A stretch of DNA of 61,294 nucleotides from Sphingomonas sp. SRS2 (GCF_000971055.1 NZ_LARW01000113.1:1-61294); one strand, 5' to 3'; shown: positions 50,544 to 60,210, numbered from the stretch's first letter. Numbers and translations are program-made. Notes: generated by a model not told the origin, from the sequence alone.

Positions 50544-52750
50544 GCGGCGATACGACGGTCCACCACCCCGCGGCTGCGGAGCTCGATGGCGAAACAGTCC
50601 AGCGCCTCCGACAAGGTGGGCATCAACATGCCCCTCTCGCTCGCCAGCGGAGTCGAGGCGGGTCTCGTCGCCCGCCACCCGAGCGTTCTGCCTGCGACCG
50701 GTATGATCAGCTCCGCGTTCAGGTCACATCGCTGCGCGATCCGCCTGGCGAACTCCGCCCAGGTCAGGGCTTCGGTGTTGGTAAGGTGCCAGACGCCATC
50801 CGCCTCGTCGATGACGAGGTCGAGCACGGCGTTGCACAGGTGCGGAACATAGGTCGGCGTCACGACCTGATCCTCCGCGGCGTGGAACACTCGCCCCTCA
50901 CGCAAGGCATCGACCACATGGACGGCGAAATTATGCGGGTCGAAGGGTGAGAAGAAGGCGGCGGTGCGGACGATCAGGTGCCTTCCCGGCAGCGCGCCTA
51001 TGGCCTGTTCCGCCTGCGCCTTGCTGCGCCCATAGACATTCAGTGGGGCCGGCCGGTCGGCCTCGACATAGGAGCGGCCGGCGCGCCCATCGAACACGAG
51101 GTCGCTGGAGAAGGTGGTGCTCGGTATGTCCCTTTGTGCGCAGGCGGCGGCGAGACTTTTCGCCGCCGCCATGTTGGCGGCAAGACAGGCGTCGATTTCC
51201 ACTTCGGCGTCATCGACGCGGACCCAGCCGGCGGCGTTGATGACCGACCAGGGGCGACAGGTGTCGAGCGCAATATCAATACTGCGCGGGTCCGAGAGAT
51301 CGAGCTGCGTGCGGTCCGTCAGCACAAAAGCGATATCCCGGTGACGGCACGCCGCGGCGAGGGCTTGCCCCAGGGTACCGGTCGCGCCGGTTATGAGAAC
51401 CGGTGGCGGCGCGTGGATAGGCGGACGCGGCCAGCCGCGAACATGCTGCTGGAGCGGGGCGGGACGCGGTACCCGGCCATGATGCAGGCGGATGTCGCGC
51501 CGCCACCACCCGGCGCCGCTCAGGACAGGGTGGGACGGCTTCTCGCCCGCCGCGAGCGAAGCAAGAAGCGGGACGAGAGCAGTGGCGCGAGCATATCCCG
51601 CGCTCACGTCAAAAACTCCGGCTTCGTAGCGACCCTCCGCCGTCAACAGCGTGTTCCAGCCACGGCCGCCGAGAAGCGCCCAACTCGTCACCGCTCTGAC
51701 ATCGACGCCCTCGTCGCGCAGTTCGCGGCTGGTGTGCCAGGCGTCCGCAGTCCACCGCATTTGCTCCTCGCGGGTGCAGCCATTGTGGACCTCGGTGATC
51801 GCCAGCGGCGTGCGATATCGTTGCCAGGCGTCGCGCAGGGCCAGCGCCAGCCCCGGCGGCGGCGGTTGGAGTGCGCGCGCAGCCTCGGTGTCGACGAATG
51901 ACCGCCGCCCATTCCCGCCGCGCAACGTCGCCGGATAGCGATGGAGGCGATGGTCCAGCAGCCGGTCGCTGGTGAGATAATGGTTCACGCCTATGATGTC
52001 GGGAGGGCAGGGGGCGTCGGCAATGGCCCGCAGCCGGTTCTCAAATCCGAAGCTGACGAGCCGCTTCCACAAGTCATGACCGGGCACCACCCGGCCGTAG
52101 AGCAGATCCCAGCTCATCCATCGCCGCACGTTATCGAAGGCAGCCTGTTCCCGGACCGACACCGTGGCATAGGTGCGACCAAGATCCTCGGTCTGGATCA
52201 GCCGCGCCGCAGGCTGAACGCGCCGGATCTCTTCCATCGCGAGGCGGGTCGCATCGACCTGATTGAGCAGCGCCGTCCAGAAACAGCGTTCGTCGCGGCG
52301 ATGCGGATACCAGTGGCCGTACAGCGCCGAAAAGCGGGCAGTGGTCAACGGCTCGTTGACCGGCGTCCAGTCGATTATCCAGGGATAGCGCTCTGCCGCG
52401 GCGCGGGCATGCCGCGCGAGGCCAGTGGCGAAGTCATGCGCGAGCAAGTCAGTGTAACGCGGACCGCTGCCATGATGAATAAGGCCCGCAATCGGACGGA
52501 TAGCCAGGTCACTCAGCCGCGCAAGGCCCACATCGGTCCAGCGCCAATCGCAGAGATCGGGCCGCTCAGGGGCGACGCGCTCCCATAGGATAGGAAAGCG
52601 GAGCGCCGCGATGCCGAGGCGGGCGAACAGGTCGAGGTCGGCGGGACGCTCGTCATGGCCGGTCTCGTGCAGTTGATCGCGCCAGACATCGCCGACGCGG
52701 TTCACCGTGCACTCGGCTCCCCCCCACAGTTCCAATTTGTACACCCGCAC
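50540..52750 (-). CDS. Fusion: family-1 glycoside hydrolase + RmlD-like NAD(P) reductase
   Basis: A 736-residue two-domain protein from a GTG start. Residues 1-400 form a GH1 barrel with TPVNEP (acid/base E133) and ITEVHNG (nucleophile E320). A Pro/Arg-rich linker (about 402-450) leads to an SDR domain: VLITGATGTLGQA (451), NAAGWVRVDDAE, and YxxxK at 573-577 (YGRSK), as in dTDP-4-dehydrorhamnose reductase. No signal peptide. The pairing of a glycosidase with a sugar reductase in one chain is unusual and hints at a role in glycan building or repair. It converges with the aldose epimerase gene. Confidence 0.88.
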   Translation of the reverse strand: MRVYKLELWGGAECTVNRVGDVWRDQLHETGHDERPADLDLFARLGIAALRFPILWERVAPERPDLCDWRWTDVGLARLSDLAIRPIAGLIHHGSGPRYTDLLAHDFATGLARHARAAAERYPWIIDWTPVNEPLTTARFSALYGHWYPHRRDERCFWTALLNQVDATRLAMEEIRRVQPAARLIQTEDLGRTYATVSVREQAAFDNVRRWMSWDLLYGRVVPGHDLWKRLVSFGFENRLRAIADAPCPPDIIGVNHYLTSDRLLDHRLHRYPATLRGGNGRRSFVDTEAARALQPPPPGLALALRDAWQRYRTPLAITEVHNGCTREEQMRWTADAWHTSRELRDEGVDVRAVTSWALLGGRGWNTLLTAEGRYEAGVFDVSAGYARATALVPLLASLAAGEKPSHPVLSGAGWWRRDIRLHHGRVPRPAPLQQHVRGWPRPPIHAPPPVLITGATGTLGQALAAACRHRDIAFVLTDRTQLDLSDPRSIDIALDTCRPWSVINAAGWVRVDDAEVEIDACLAANMAAAKSLAAACAQRDIPSTTFSSDLVFDGRAGRSYVEADRPAPLNVYGRSKAQAEQAIGALPGRHLIVRTAAFFSPFDPHNFAVHVVDALREGRVFHAAEDQVVTPTYVPHLCNAVLDLVIDEADGVWHLTNTEALTWAEFARRIAQRCDLNAELIIPVAGRTLGWRATRPASTPLASERGMLMPTLSEALDCFAIELRSRGVVDRRIAA

Positions 52751-52923
52751 CTCCAGCGCGAAATCTGTGAACCGTAACGAAAGTGCTGGCCACTAGTTGC
52801 ACCGCAGGCGCAACAAAAAATCCGGAATAACCTAGGTTAATCATAGTCTTATAGTGAAGATTGGGAGGAACTGAACGGCTTCTGCCGCCGTTATTCAGGC
52901 TCTTGGTCAGTAAGGTACCCATC

Positions 52924-55293
52924 ATGCGCCAGCCATATCCCCATCCACTTGCCGCCTCCCACGCATCTGGGGCTGCCGACGCAGGTCGACTGCTGATTTG
53001 CTTCAGCCATCTTCGATGGGACTTTGTTTTCCAACGCCCTCAGCATCTCATGAGCCGCTTTGCACGCGACGGCCATGTTCTCTTCTGGGAAGAGCCGATC
53101 TTTGCCGACGGCGGCGAACGGCTCGAAACCCGCATCTGTCCACAGACCGGCGTTGCCATCGCAACGCCAATCTTGCCTTGTGGCGCTGACCAGAGCGATC
53201 AAAACCGGATGCTGGCTTCCTTGCTCGATCAAGCGGTTGCCGGCTTCGCAGGGCCGGTCGTCCGCTGGTATTATACCCCGATGATGCTCCCCTTTTCGGA
53301 GCATGTGGCGGCGGAGTGCATCGTCTATGACTGCATGGACGAGCTCGCTAACTTCAAGAACGCACCGCCCGAATTGATACCGCTGGAGAGCCGCCTTCTC
53401 GAGCACGCCGACCTCGTGTTCACCGGCGGCTACAGCCTCTATGAGGCCAAGCGCGATCGGCATGCCGCCATCCACCCTTTCCCGTCGAGCGTCGACGTGG
53501 CGCATTTCGGCACAGCCCGAATGGACGGCGGTGCGCCATCGGACCAGGCCGCGATCCCGGGGCCACGCTTCGGCTTTTATGGCGTGGTTGACGAGCGCAT
53601 GGATCTCGAACTTCTCGCTGCCGTCGCCGATGCGCATTCCGAGTGGTCGATCATCATCGTCGGACCGGTTGTGAAGATCAGCGAGGCGGATCTGCCGCGC
53701 CGCCCGAACCTGCATTATCTCGGGCCTAAAGGCTATGCGGAGCTTCCTGACTATTTGCGCGGCTGGGATGTCGCGCTGATGCCGTTCGCTATTAACGAGG
53801 CCACCCGCTTCATCAGTCCCACCAAGACTCCTGAATATCTCGCGGCCGGCCGGCCGGTCGTGTCGACGCCGATCTGCGACGTGGTCAGGCATTATGGTGA
53901 TATCGCCGCCGTCGCGATCGCCGAGCGCGGTGACGGCTTCATATCGGCTTGCGAGCAGGCGCTTGAACTCTCGCGGACGGGCGGAAGCTGGCGCGATGAG
54001 GTCGAAACCGTCCTGTCGACCATCTCCTGGGAGCGAACCTATCGGCAGATGGCGGACCTGATCGATGAAGCGGTGGCGAATGCGCTCCACGTGCAGCCGA
54101 TCGTTTCGCCAGTTACCTGGCCGGCTGAACGTCCCCAGAAATATGACGTGATGGTGGTGGGCGCAGGCTTTGCCGGCGCCGTGATGGCCGAACGCCTTGC
54201 GGCAGACGCCGGCAAGCGCGTGCTCGTCGTCGACCGGCGGCCTCATATTGCGGGTAACGCCTTTGATCGGCTCGATGACGCTGGCGTACTGATTCATCAA
54301 TATGGGCCGCATATTTTCCATACCAACAGCCAGGAGATCGTCGATTATCTTTCCCGCTTCACCGCCTGGCGTCCTTATGAGCACCGCGTGCTTGCCGAAG
54401 TCGACGGCAAGCGTGTTCCGATGCCGATCAACCGCACGACATTGAACCTTCTATACGGGCTCGACCTCAAATCAGAGGAGGACGTCGCCGCCTTTCTGGC
54501 TTCGCGCGCGGAGCCGGTGGAGACGGTCCGGACCTCGGCCGACGTGGTCATCTCCGCTGTGGGTCGCGAACTCTACGAAACCTTCTTCCAGGGCTATACC
54601 CGCAAGCAGTGGGGCATGGATCCGTCAGAGTTGGACAAGTCGGTGACCGCCCGCGTTCCGACGCGGACCAGTGCCGACGATCGCTACTTCACCGACAGTT
54701 TTCAGGCGATGCCAGCCGCCGGTTTCACGGCGATGTTCGAACGGATGCTCGATCATCCGAACATCGATCTGCTTCTCGGCGTCGATTATAGTGAGATTCG
54801 CGAAGCCTATCCGCATGATCACCTCGTCTTCACCGGACCGATCGACGAATATTTCGGCTATCGCTACGGCAAGCTGCCCTACCGGTCGCTACGCTTCCTG
54901 CACGAAACCGTCGAACAGGAGTGGGTCCAGGAGGTCGCGGTAATCAACCATCCGTCGGAGGCGGTGCCTTATACCCGGGTCACCGAATATAAGCATCTGA
55001 CAGGGCAGACACATCCGCGCACGAGCATAACCTTCGAATATCCCAGCGCCGAAGGCGATCCCTATTACCCAATACCGCGTGCAGAAAATCAGGCGTTGTT
55101 CAAGCGCTATGAGGCTTTGGCGATCGGCCAAGGAGACGTGACTTTTGTCGGCCGACTGGCGACCTATCGCTATTACAACATGGATCAGGTGGTCGGTCAG
55201 GCACTCGCGACATATCGCAGAACGTTCGCGAACAGAGCCATCGATGCCGCTGCTACGGCCGCCAGCGAAAGCGTTACGGCCGCCGCCGCCTAA
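52924..55293 (+). CDS. glf: Fusion: GT-B glycosyltransferase + UDP-galactopyranose mutase
   Basis: A 789-residue two-domain protein. Residues 1-400 resemble GT4-type transferases (LLICFSHLRWDFVFQRPQHL, later TKTPEYLAAGRPVVST). From about 406 comes a complete UDP-galactopyranose mutase: FAD motif VMVVGAGFAGAVMAERLA, IAGNAFD, YGPHIFHTN, YTRKQWG and GPIDEYF, ending with RYYNMDQVVGQAL. The mutase makes UDP-galactofuranose and the fused transferase may use it at once. Start chosen at ATG 52924; in-frame upstream sequence to 52861 is not conserved-looking. Confidence 0.9.
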   Translation: MRQPYPHPLAASHASGAADAGRLLICFSHLRWDFVFQRPQHLMSRFARDGHVLFWEEPIFADGGERLETRICPQTGVAIATPILPCGADQSDQNRMLASLLDQAVAGFAGPVVRWYYTPMMLPFSEHVAAECIVYDCMDELANFKNAPPELIPLESRLLEHADLVFTGGYSLYEAKRDRHAAIHPFPSSVDVAHFGTARMDGGAPSDQAAIPGPRFGFYGVVDERMDLELLAAVADAHSEWSIIIVGPVVKISEADLPRRPNLHYLGPKGYAELPDYLRGWDVALMPFAINEATRFISPTKTPEYLAAGRPVVSTPICDVVRHYGDIAAVAIAERGDGFISACEQALELSRTGGSWRDEVETVLSTISWERTYRQMADLIDEAVANALHVQPIVSPVTWPAERPQKYDVMVVGAGFAGAVMAERLAADAGKRVLVVDRRPHIAGNAFDRLDDAGVLIHQYGPHIFHTNSQEIVDYLSRFTAWRPYEHRVLAEVDGKRVPMPINRTTLNLLYGLDLKSEEDVAAFLASRAEPVETVRTSADVVISAVGRELYETFFQGYTRKQWGMDPSELDKSVTARVPTRTSADDRYFTDSFQAMPAAGFTAMFERMLDHPNIDLLLGVDYSEIREAYPHDHLVFTGPIDEYFGYRYGKLPYRSLRFLHETVEQEWVQEVAVINHPSEAVPYTRVTEYKHLTGQTHPRTSITFEYPSAEGDPYYPIPRAENQALFKRYEALAIGQGDVTFVGRLATYRYYNMDQVVGQALATYRRTFANRAIDAAATAASESVTAAAA

Positions 55294-55447
55294 CCCTGGA
55301 TTATCGATAAGCATCCGGAATGATTAGACTTTTCTACAATTAACCTCGATCAATTATCTTGTCTCGCCCAAGCCGGGCCTCTATTTGGCAGCGTGGGAGC
55401 CCAGGCTCCTTTTGTGTGCTGTAGAGTGTCTTGCGGAGTGGGGCGGG

Positions 55448-56515
55448 ATGAGTGAACGGTGGACTCCGGAGGCGGCGCGCGCCTGGTTTGCGGCGCTTCC
55501 CTGGCTGGTCGGGTGCAATTTCACCCCGTCCAATGCAATCAATCAACTGGAAATGTGGCAGGCCGAGACGTTCGATCCCGAAACGATCGATCGTGAATTG
55601 GGTCTTGCCGCATCGGTCGGGATGAACGCCGTCCGCGTCTATCTCCATGATCTGCTATGGCTCGACGACGCCGATGGCTTCTTGAATCGGGTGGATGCGT
55701 TCCTGGCGCTGGCGGATCGCCATGGCATTCGCACGATGCTGGTGCTGTTCGACTCCTGCTGGCATCCCGAGCCCGCCCTGGGGCCGCAGCCCCAGCCACG
55801 CGACGGCGTGCATAATTCCGGCTGGGTTCAGTCGCCAGGGGTTCCGGCGCTGCGGAACGCGGGCGAGCACCGCCGTCTCGAAGCCTATGTAAAGGGGGTC
55901 GTCACGCGCTTCGCCAATGACCCGCGGGTTCTCGCCTGGGACATATGGAACGAGCCCGACAATGGCCCGGAGGTCGCGCTATGCGATCCCGCCGCGCTTC
56001 GGGCGAAGGCCGACCTCGTCGTACCGCTGCTTATCGCGGCTTTCGGCTGGGCGCGCGCGATGGATCCCGTCCAGCCTCTGACCAGCGGCATCTGGCTGGG
56101 CGACTGGTCCGCGCCGGATTTGCTGAGTCCTATCCAGCAGGCGCAGACCGGTCATTCCGATGTGATCTCCTTCCACAATTATGGTGTCGCGGAAGATTTC
56201 ATCCAGCGAGTGAAGTGGCTGAAGACGTTCGGCCGGCCGATGATGTGCACCGAGTTCATGGCACGGCCCGCAGGAAGCACCTTCCAGGCGATCCTGCCCG
56301 CCGCCAAGGAGCTCAAGGTGGGCGCCTTCTGCTGGGGCCTCGTGAAGGGCAAAACGCAGACGCACTTGCCGTGGGAGGCCTGGGAAAATCCTAATATCGA
56401 AGGTCTGAAGGACGCCTGGTTCCACGACATCTTCGATAATAGCGGCGCGCCCCATGACCCAGGCGAGGTCGAGTTTCTGCGGCTGCTCAACCAGATCGAT
56501 ATGGTTGAGGCCTGA
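55448..56515 (+). CDS. Family-5-like (clan GH-A) glycoside hydrolase, cytosolic
   Basis: A 355-residue (beta/alpha)8 protein in normal motif order: LPWLVGCNFTPSNAIN, MNAVRVYLHDLLW, IRTMLVLFDSCW, acid/base in WDIWNEPDN, VISFHNYG and nucleophile in MMCTEFMAR, ending FCWGLVKGKTQTH. Similar proteins are annotated as cellulase, 1,4-beta-xylanase or mannanase-like. There is no signal peptide, so extracellular polysaccharide degradation is unlikely. It follows the transferase-mutase fusion by about 155 bases. Confidence 0.83.
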   Translation: MSERWTPEAARAWFAALPWLVGCNFTPSNAINQLEMWQAETFDPETIDRELGLAASVGMNAVRVYLHDLLWLDDADGFLNRVDAFLALADRHGIRTMLVLFDSCWHPEPALGPQPQPRDGVHNSGWVQSPGVPALRNAGEHRRLEAYVKGVVTRFANDPRVLAWDIWNEPDNGPEVALCDPAALRAKADLVVPLLIAAFGWARAMDPVQPLTSGIWLGDWSAPDLLSPIQQAQTGHSDVISFHNYGVAEDFIQRVKWLKTFGRPMMCTEFMARPAGSTFQAILPAAKELKVGAFCWGLVKGKTQTHLPWEAWENPNIEGLKDAWFHDIFDNSGAPHDPGEVEFLRLLNQIDMVEA

Positions 56516-56647
56516 CCGGGCAACAGGCGCCTGACGCGACGGACTCATTTGCCGCCCCGACGACGATTTCGGGTCAGCCGCCACAATCACGGCGCGCACT
56601 GTGAATGCCGCGTCATCATGCGTAGCTGCACTGGATGGCTGTCTAAG

Positions 56648-56947
56648 CTATCCCACCGGCACCGTGACAGGGCGCAAGCTCTCCCTGTCGGCGGGCGAAA
56701 CTTCGGCGTGCGGATCGGGTCGATAGTGTTCCTCAGCTCGGCTGCCGCCGTCAGGATGTGAATCGCCGCCAAGATCCAGAGGCCTGTGGCCGCGGGGGAG
56801 CGGGTTCGATGCCGAGGCGGCCGTACTTTCTTGGTCGGGCTCGTCGTGATTGCCCGATGAGTCCCGGTCGGCGGCCGCTCGCGAATATTTCAGAAGGGCT
56901 CTCACCCCCCAGGCTGCCACAACTACAAAAGCAACGGTCCGAAACAT
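56648..56947 (-). CDS. Small single-pass membrane protein, hypothetical
   Basis: A 99-residue protein: an N-terminal hydrophobic helix (MFRTVAFVVVAAWGVRALLK) followed by a hydrophilic, probably disordered tail rich in Asp, Ser, Pro and Arg. A GGAGA ribosome-binding site precedes 56947. The tail has no recognisable motif. Some doubt remains because the tail could be chance open frame. Confidence 0.45.
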   Translation of the reverse strand: MFRTVAFVVVAAWGVRALLKYSRAAADRDSSGNHDEPDQESTAASASNPLPRGHRPLDLGGDSHPDGGSRAEEHYRPDPHAEVSPADRESLRPVTVPVG

Positions 56948-57292
56948 GATGGGTCTCCGAGTAGCGTTCAGTCTGGGGTGAAGGGCTTTGGCGATCCTGT
57001 GAGCAGAGGCAGAGAGTATCCGAGCCTTGGTTTATCCGCTGAAGCTGCGTCATGACCTGCGGGCGAGACATGGCTGACATGCTTCCGGTCGTGGCTCCTT
57101 CACCTGGGTTGGAGTCAGCAAATTAGCGCGGTCGACCGTGCGAATATTCAGCCCTGGAGGAGTGATCAGTGCAGTCAGCGCGCCCTTTTCCGCGCATGCA
57201 GCCGTCCGTGGCGGCAAACGCTTTTGCACCGTCAGGTCGCAACCATGAGGCGGGCAGGGCGTTGGTCCTGTTCACTGTTACGGAGAAGCGGC

Positions 57293-57805
57293 GTGCAGGT
57301 CCCCTACAATGCTTTTGTCGTCATAGCCGACGGGCGCAAGATGCTGTTCCTTCGCAATGAAGGCGACGCAGAACATCTGAATCTTCAGGTAGAGCGCAAG
57401 GAGATTCACGAGAACCCGAAGGATTCCGATCAGAAGCGTGACTCCTCCGGGCAGGCATCGTCCACCCAATCCGGTCCTGGGGCGCCCGCCGCCGCACAAA
57501 ATGGCTCAATGCATGCGCGGGGCGGGGGCGCGCAATTTGTTCCGTCGCGCGGCAGCATGGGGGAGACCGATTTCCACCAGCTCGAGGAAGACCGCTTCGC
57601 AAGCGAGATCGCCGAAATGCTAAGGAAGCGCGCTCTTTCGAACGATTTCGAAACGCTGATCATCGTGGCACCTCCAAAGACACTGGGAGAATTGCGCAAG
57701 CATTACCACAAGGAGGTTCAGCACCGCCTGGCTGGCGAGGTGGCCAAAGATCTGACGGGGCACACCGTAGCCGAAATCGAGCAGGCGCTGGTAAGCGCCG
57801 ACTGA
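57293..57805 (+). CDS. Host-attachment-family protein (Rossmann-like, baeRF type)
   Basis: About 170 residues from a GTG preceded by GGAGAAG. The pattern NAFVVIADGRKMLFLRNEG at the start, a Gly/Ser/Gln-rich middle, then EEDRFASEIAEMLRKR, LIIVAPPKTLGELRKHY and VAKDLTGHTVAEIEQAL fits the host attachment (AtsE/baeRF) family, which shares the release-factor-type fold. Named after an Agrobacterium plant-attachment gene, but the role is unproven. Confidence 0.82.
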   Translation: MQVPYNAFVVIADGRKMLFLRNEGDAEHLNLQVERKEIHENPKDSDQKRDSSGQASSTQSGPGAPAAAQNGSMHARGGGAQFVPSRGSMGETDFHQLEEDRFASEIAEMLRKRALSNDFETLIIVAPPKTLGELRKHYHKEVQHRLAGEVAKDLTGHTVAEIEQALVSAD

Positions 57806-58409
57806 CCCTACCGACGTTCGGTGGGGCTGAAGCGAGGACTGCGGATATGCTAGTCCTTCCGGATGATGCTGATGCCGCCATTATGTTCGGCGACGACGAT
57901 CGCGACATTGTCCATCGTCCGTCGTCCGCATGCCGTTTGGCGCACGGGCTTGCGCGACCTGGTGAGCCAGCGGCAGCGCGCCGCCGATAAGCGCAGCTGC
58001 GGTCAGTGCGGGTCGTTTTGACGCAGAGGGAGCCCCAAAAAGGGCCCTCAAGCGGGCTGTTACGCTCGGCCCTTCCTCAGTTGACGAAGGTTAAATGGTG
58101 CAGTGGGCAGTCCCCAGCGAACCGGTCTGAGCGCAATAACAGGGAGTTTTTGCGCGTTTTAGCCAAATTTCGCGGATGTACCTTTGGATGGCTGACTTTA
58201 TTTCACGCAAACTCAGCGCTTTAGGCGAAATTTAGTCATTGGAGCGAAAAATATTATGGAAAAATAATAGGGAGTTTTTCAAAACGTGCAGGGAGTTTAG
58301 CACGCTCTATCAGGGTGCCGATGTCACCGATCAGACTTGGACCCTAATTTCGCGCAGAGGGCGGCTGGGGCGACGTTGTCGATTAGTTGGTCGCCTGTTA
58401 GCCTGAGGC
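57806..58409. other. Accessory-region gap with AGGGAGTTT repeats
   Basis: About 604 bases between the host-attachment-type gene and the methyltransferase module. The left part resembles neighbouring chromosome; a 21-codon frame on the minus strand (57850-57915, ending NGGISIIRKD) looks like a protein C-terminus and may be a gene relic. From about 58130 the DNA becomes AT-richer with three repeats (listed separately). No gene is supported here. Confidence 0.5.
58141..58299 (+). repeat. Three direct repeats of AGGGAGTTT
   Basis: Copies start at 58141 (AGGGAGTTTTT), 58269 (AGGGAGTTTTT) and 58290 (AGGGAGTTTA), in AT-rich noncoding DNA. Motifs of this style are often seen beside integrase-type accessory elements, and the adjoining module is phage-like, so this may be part of an attachment or regulatory region; that is inference. 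Confidence 0.5.
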
Positions 58410-59711
58410 ATGAGCACCAATGATTCCGGGTTTTTACAAATGGCTGGCGAACCAATCGCGATAATCATGCGCAATCCGAAGACGCTCGTGCCTCACCGGA
58501 CAAATGCCCGTACCCATCCAAAAAAGCAGGTCGAACAGCTCACGGCATCCATCCGGGAATTCGGATTCACTAATCCGATTTTGGTGGACGGTGCCAACGT
58601 CGTCATCGCCGGCCATGGACGACTGCTTGCTGCACTTGAACTGGGCTTAACCGTAGTACCGGTGATCGAATTGCGTCGCCTGTCTGAGAAGCAGGTGCGA
58701 GCTCTGCGGCTTGCCGACAACAAGATCGCCCTCAACTCCGGCTGGGACGTCGATCTCCTTCGTGTGGAGATAGCCGACCTGACGGCGTTGGACGTCGAGA
58801 TTGACCTTAATCTCACTGGCTTTTCGACCGGCGAGATCAACGTCATTCTCGATCCTGGCGCCGACCCCGATGACGAAGTTATCCCGGCAACTCGCACTAA
58901 ACCTCGGACCCAGCTTGGTGACATATGGGAGCTGGGCAATCACCGTATCGGTTGCGGTGACGGCCGCGATTTGGACTTCCTTCGTGAAATCGTCGGTGAA
59001 GATCAGAGAATAGACTGTGCCTTCCTTGACCCGCCGTACAATGTGAAAATCCAGGGGCATGCTAACGTCAAAAGCAAGCACCGCGAGTTTGCGATGGCTT
59101 CGGGGGAGATGAGCGTCGCGGCCTTCCGAACATTTTTGAAGGAAACGCTCGGTACATGCGCAGCGGTATCTCGCGATGGCGCGGTACATTTCGTCTGCAT
59201 GGACTGGCGACACCACGATGACGTGTCCGCCGTCGGATCCGAGCTATACGGTGAGCAGCTTAACCTGTGCATCTGGAACAAGTCCAATGCCGGTATGGGC
59301 TCGCTCTATCGATCGAAGCACGAGCTTGTGTTCGTCTACCGTGTTGGCAGTGCTTCTCATTTGAACACGGTTGAGCTTGGGCGCCACGGTCGTAATCGGA
59401 CTAACGTCTGGGACTATGCATCGGTCAATAGTTTCAAGGGGAGTCGTCGAAGCGACCTCGACCTTCATCCGACGGTCAAGCCCGTCGCGATGGTCGCTGA
59501 CGCCATCCAGGATGTGACGCGTCCCAACGATCTAGTGCTGGATATTTTCATCGGGGCCGGCACTACGCTCATCGCATGTGAACGCGCCGGCCGGCGCTTC
59601 AGAGGCTTGGATATCGATCCGGTCTACGTCGATCTCGCAGTCGATCGTTGGGTTGCTATGACCAATGGCACGCCGAAGTTGCTAAGTGCAGGGGCGTCCG
59701 ATGCCCAATGA
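58410..59711 (+). CDS. ParB-N-domain DNA methyltransferase (N4/N6, beta type)
   Basis: A 433-residue protein. The N-terminal ParB/Srx-like domain has VVIAGHGRLLAALELG (about residues 64-79). The methyltransferase part has motif IV DPPYN (207-211) before the SAM motif FIGAGTT (380-386) and a target-recognition stretch between, the order of beta-class amino-methyltransferases. No restriction endonuclease gene adjoins it, so it is an orphan enzyme of the type common in prophages and integrative elements. The start at 58410 has a weak ribosome-binding site; ATG 58440 is an alternative. Confidence 0.88.
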   Translation: MSTNDSGFLQMAGEPIAIIMRNPKTLVPHRTNARTHPKKQVEQLTASIREFGFTNPILVDGANVVIAGHGRLLAALELGLTVVPVIELRRLSEKQVRALRLADNKIALNSGWDVDLLRVEIADLTALDVEIDLNLTGFSTGEINVILDPGADPDDEVIPATRTKPRTQLGDIWELGNHRIGCGDGRDLDFLREIVGEDQRIDCAFLDPPYNVKIQGHANVKSKHREFAMASGEMSVAAFRTFLKETLGTCAAVSRDGAVHFVCMDWRHHDDVSAVGSELYGEQLNLCIWNKSNAGMGSLYRSKHELVFVYRVGSASHLNTVELGRHGRNRTNVWDYASVNSFKGSRRSDLDLHPTVKPVAMVADAIQDVTRPNDLVLDIFIGAGTTLIACERAGRRFRGLDIDPVYVDLAVDRWVAMTNGTPKLLSAGASDAQ

Positions 59712-60210
59712 GTCCTCAAAACAGCGAAAGCCTCGCGCCAAAAAGGAGGAGCATAGGTCGGCGTACGCCTCGCTGTTGGAGCGGCGGATAACCTTGGAAG
59801 TCGGTGGGAAACGGCAGAAGCTGACTGCCAAGGAGGCCTTGCAATTCAAGACATATCAGGACGCGTTGGACGGCAAGATTGCTGCCGTTCGTAAGGTTTT
59901 GAAATGGATCGATGAGCGCGAGGCGGCGAAGAATAAGCTTACCGTCCGACCAATCAATCTTCCGATTATCGAGGGTGAAAATCAAAATGGCGTGCCCGTC
60001 GACGACGCTCTGCTGTTGCTTGGGATCGCGGTGGAAGACGAGGCCGCCAGCAAGGGCGATCGGCCTTACCTCCGTATCCAAAGTTGGGCAGTCCAGGCCG
60101 CGCTTCATCGATTCGATGTCACCCTCCAGAGAGGCGATTTAGCTGAATTTCGCAGGCATACAGATCATCCCGAGCAAGTGTTCTGGCCAAAGGAGACCGG
60201 CAATGGATGA
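59701..60210 (+). CDS. Small phage-module protein, hypothetical
   Basis: A 169-residue basic protein that overlaps the methyltransferase stop by 11 bases. It starts with a Lys/Arg-rich segment (KQRKPRAKKEEHRSAY), then LTAKEALQFKTYQDALDGK and VRKVLKWIDERE. It recurs, by memory, next to DUF5681 proteins in similar accessory modules. Probably binds nucleic acid or protein partners; function unknown. Confidence 0.7.
   Translation: MPNESSKQRKPRAKKEEHRSAYASLLERRITLEVGGKRQKLTAKEALQFKTYQDALDGKIAAVRKVLKWIDEREAAKNKLTVRPINLPIIEGENQNGVPVDDALLLLGIAVEDEAASKGDRPYLRIQSWAVQAALHRFDVTLQRGDLAEFRRHTDHPEQVFWPKETGNG

Noticed and set aside
52776-52800. GCAAC-N16-CGTT on the minus strand ahead of the glycosidase-reductase fusion
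   Set aside because: A mismatch in the second base of the -35 box, which is strongly conserved, and no supporting context.
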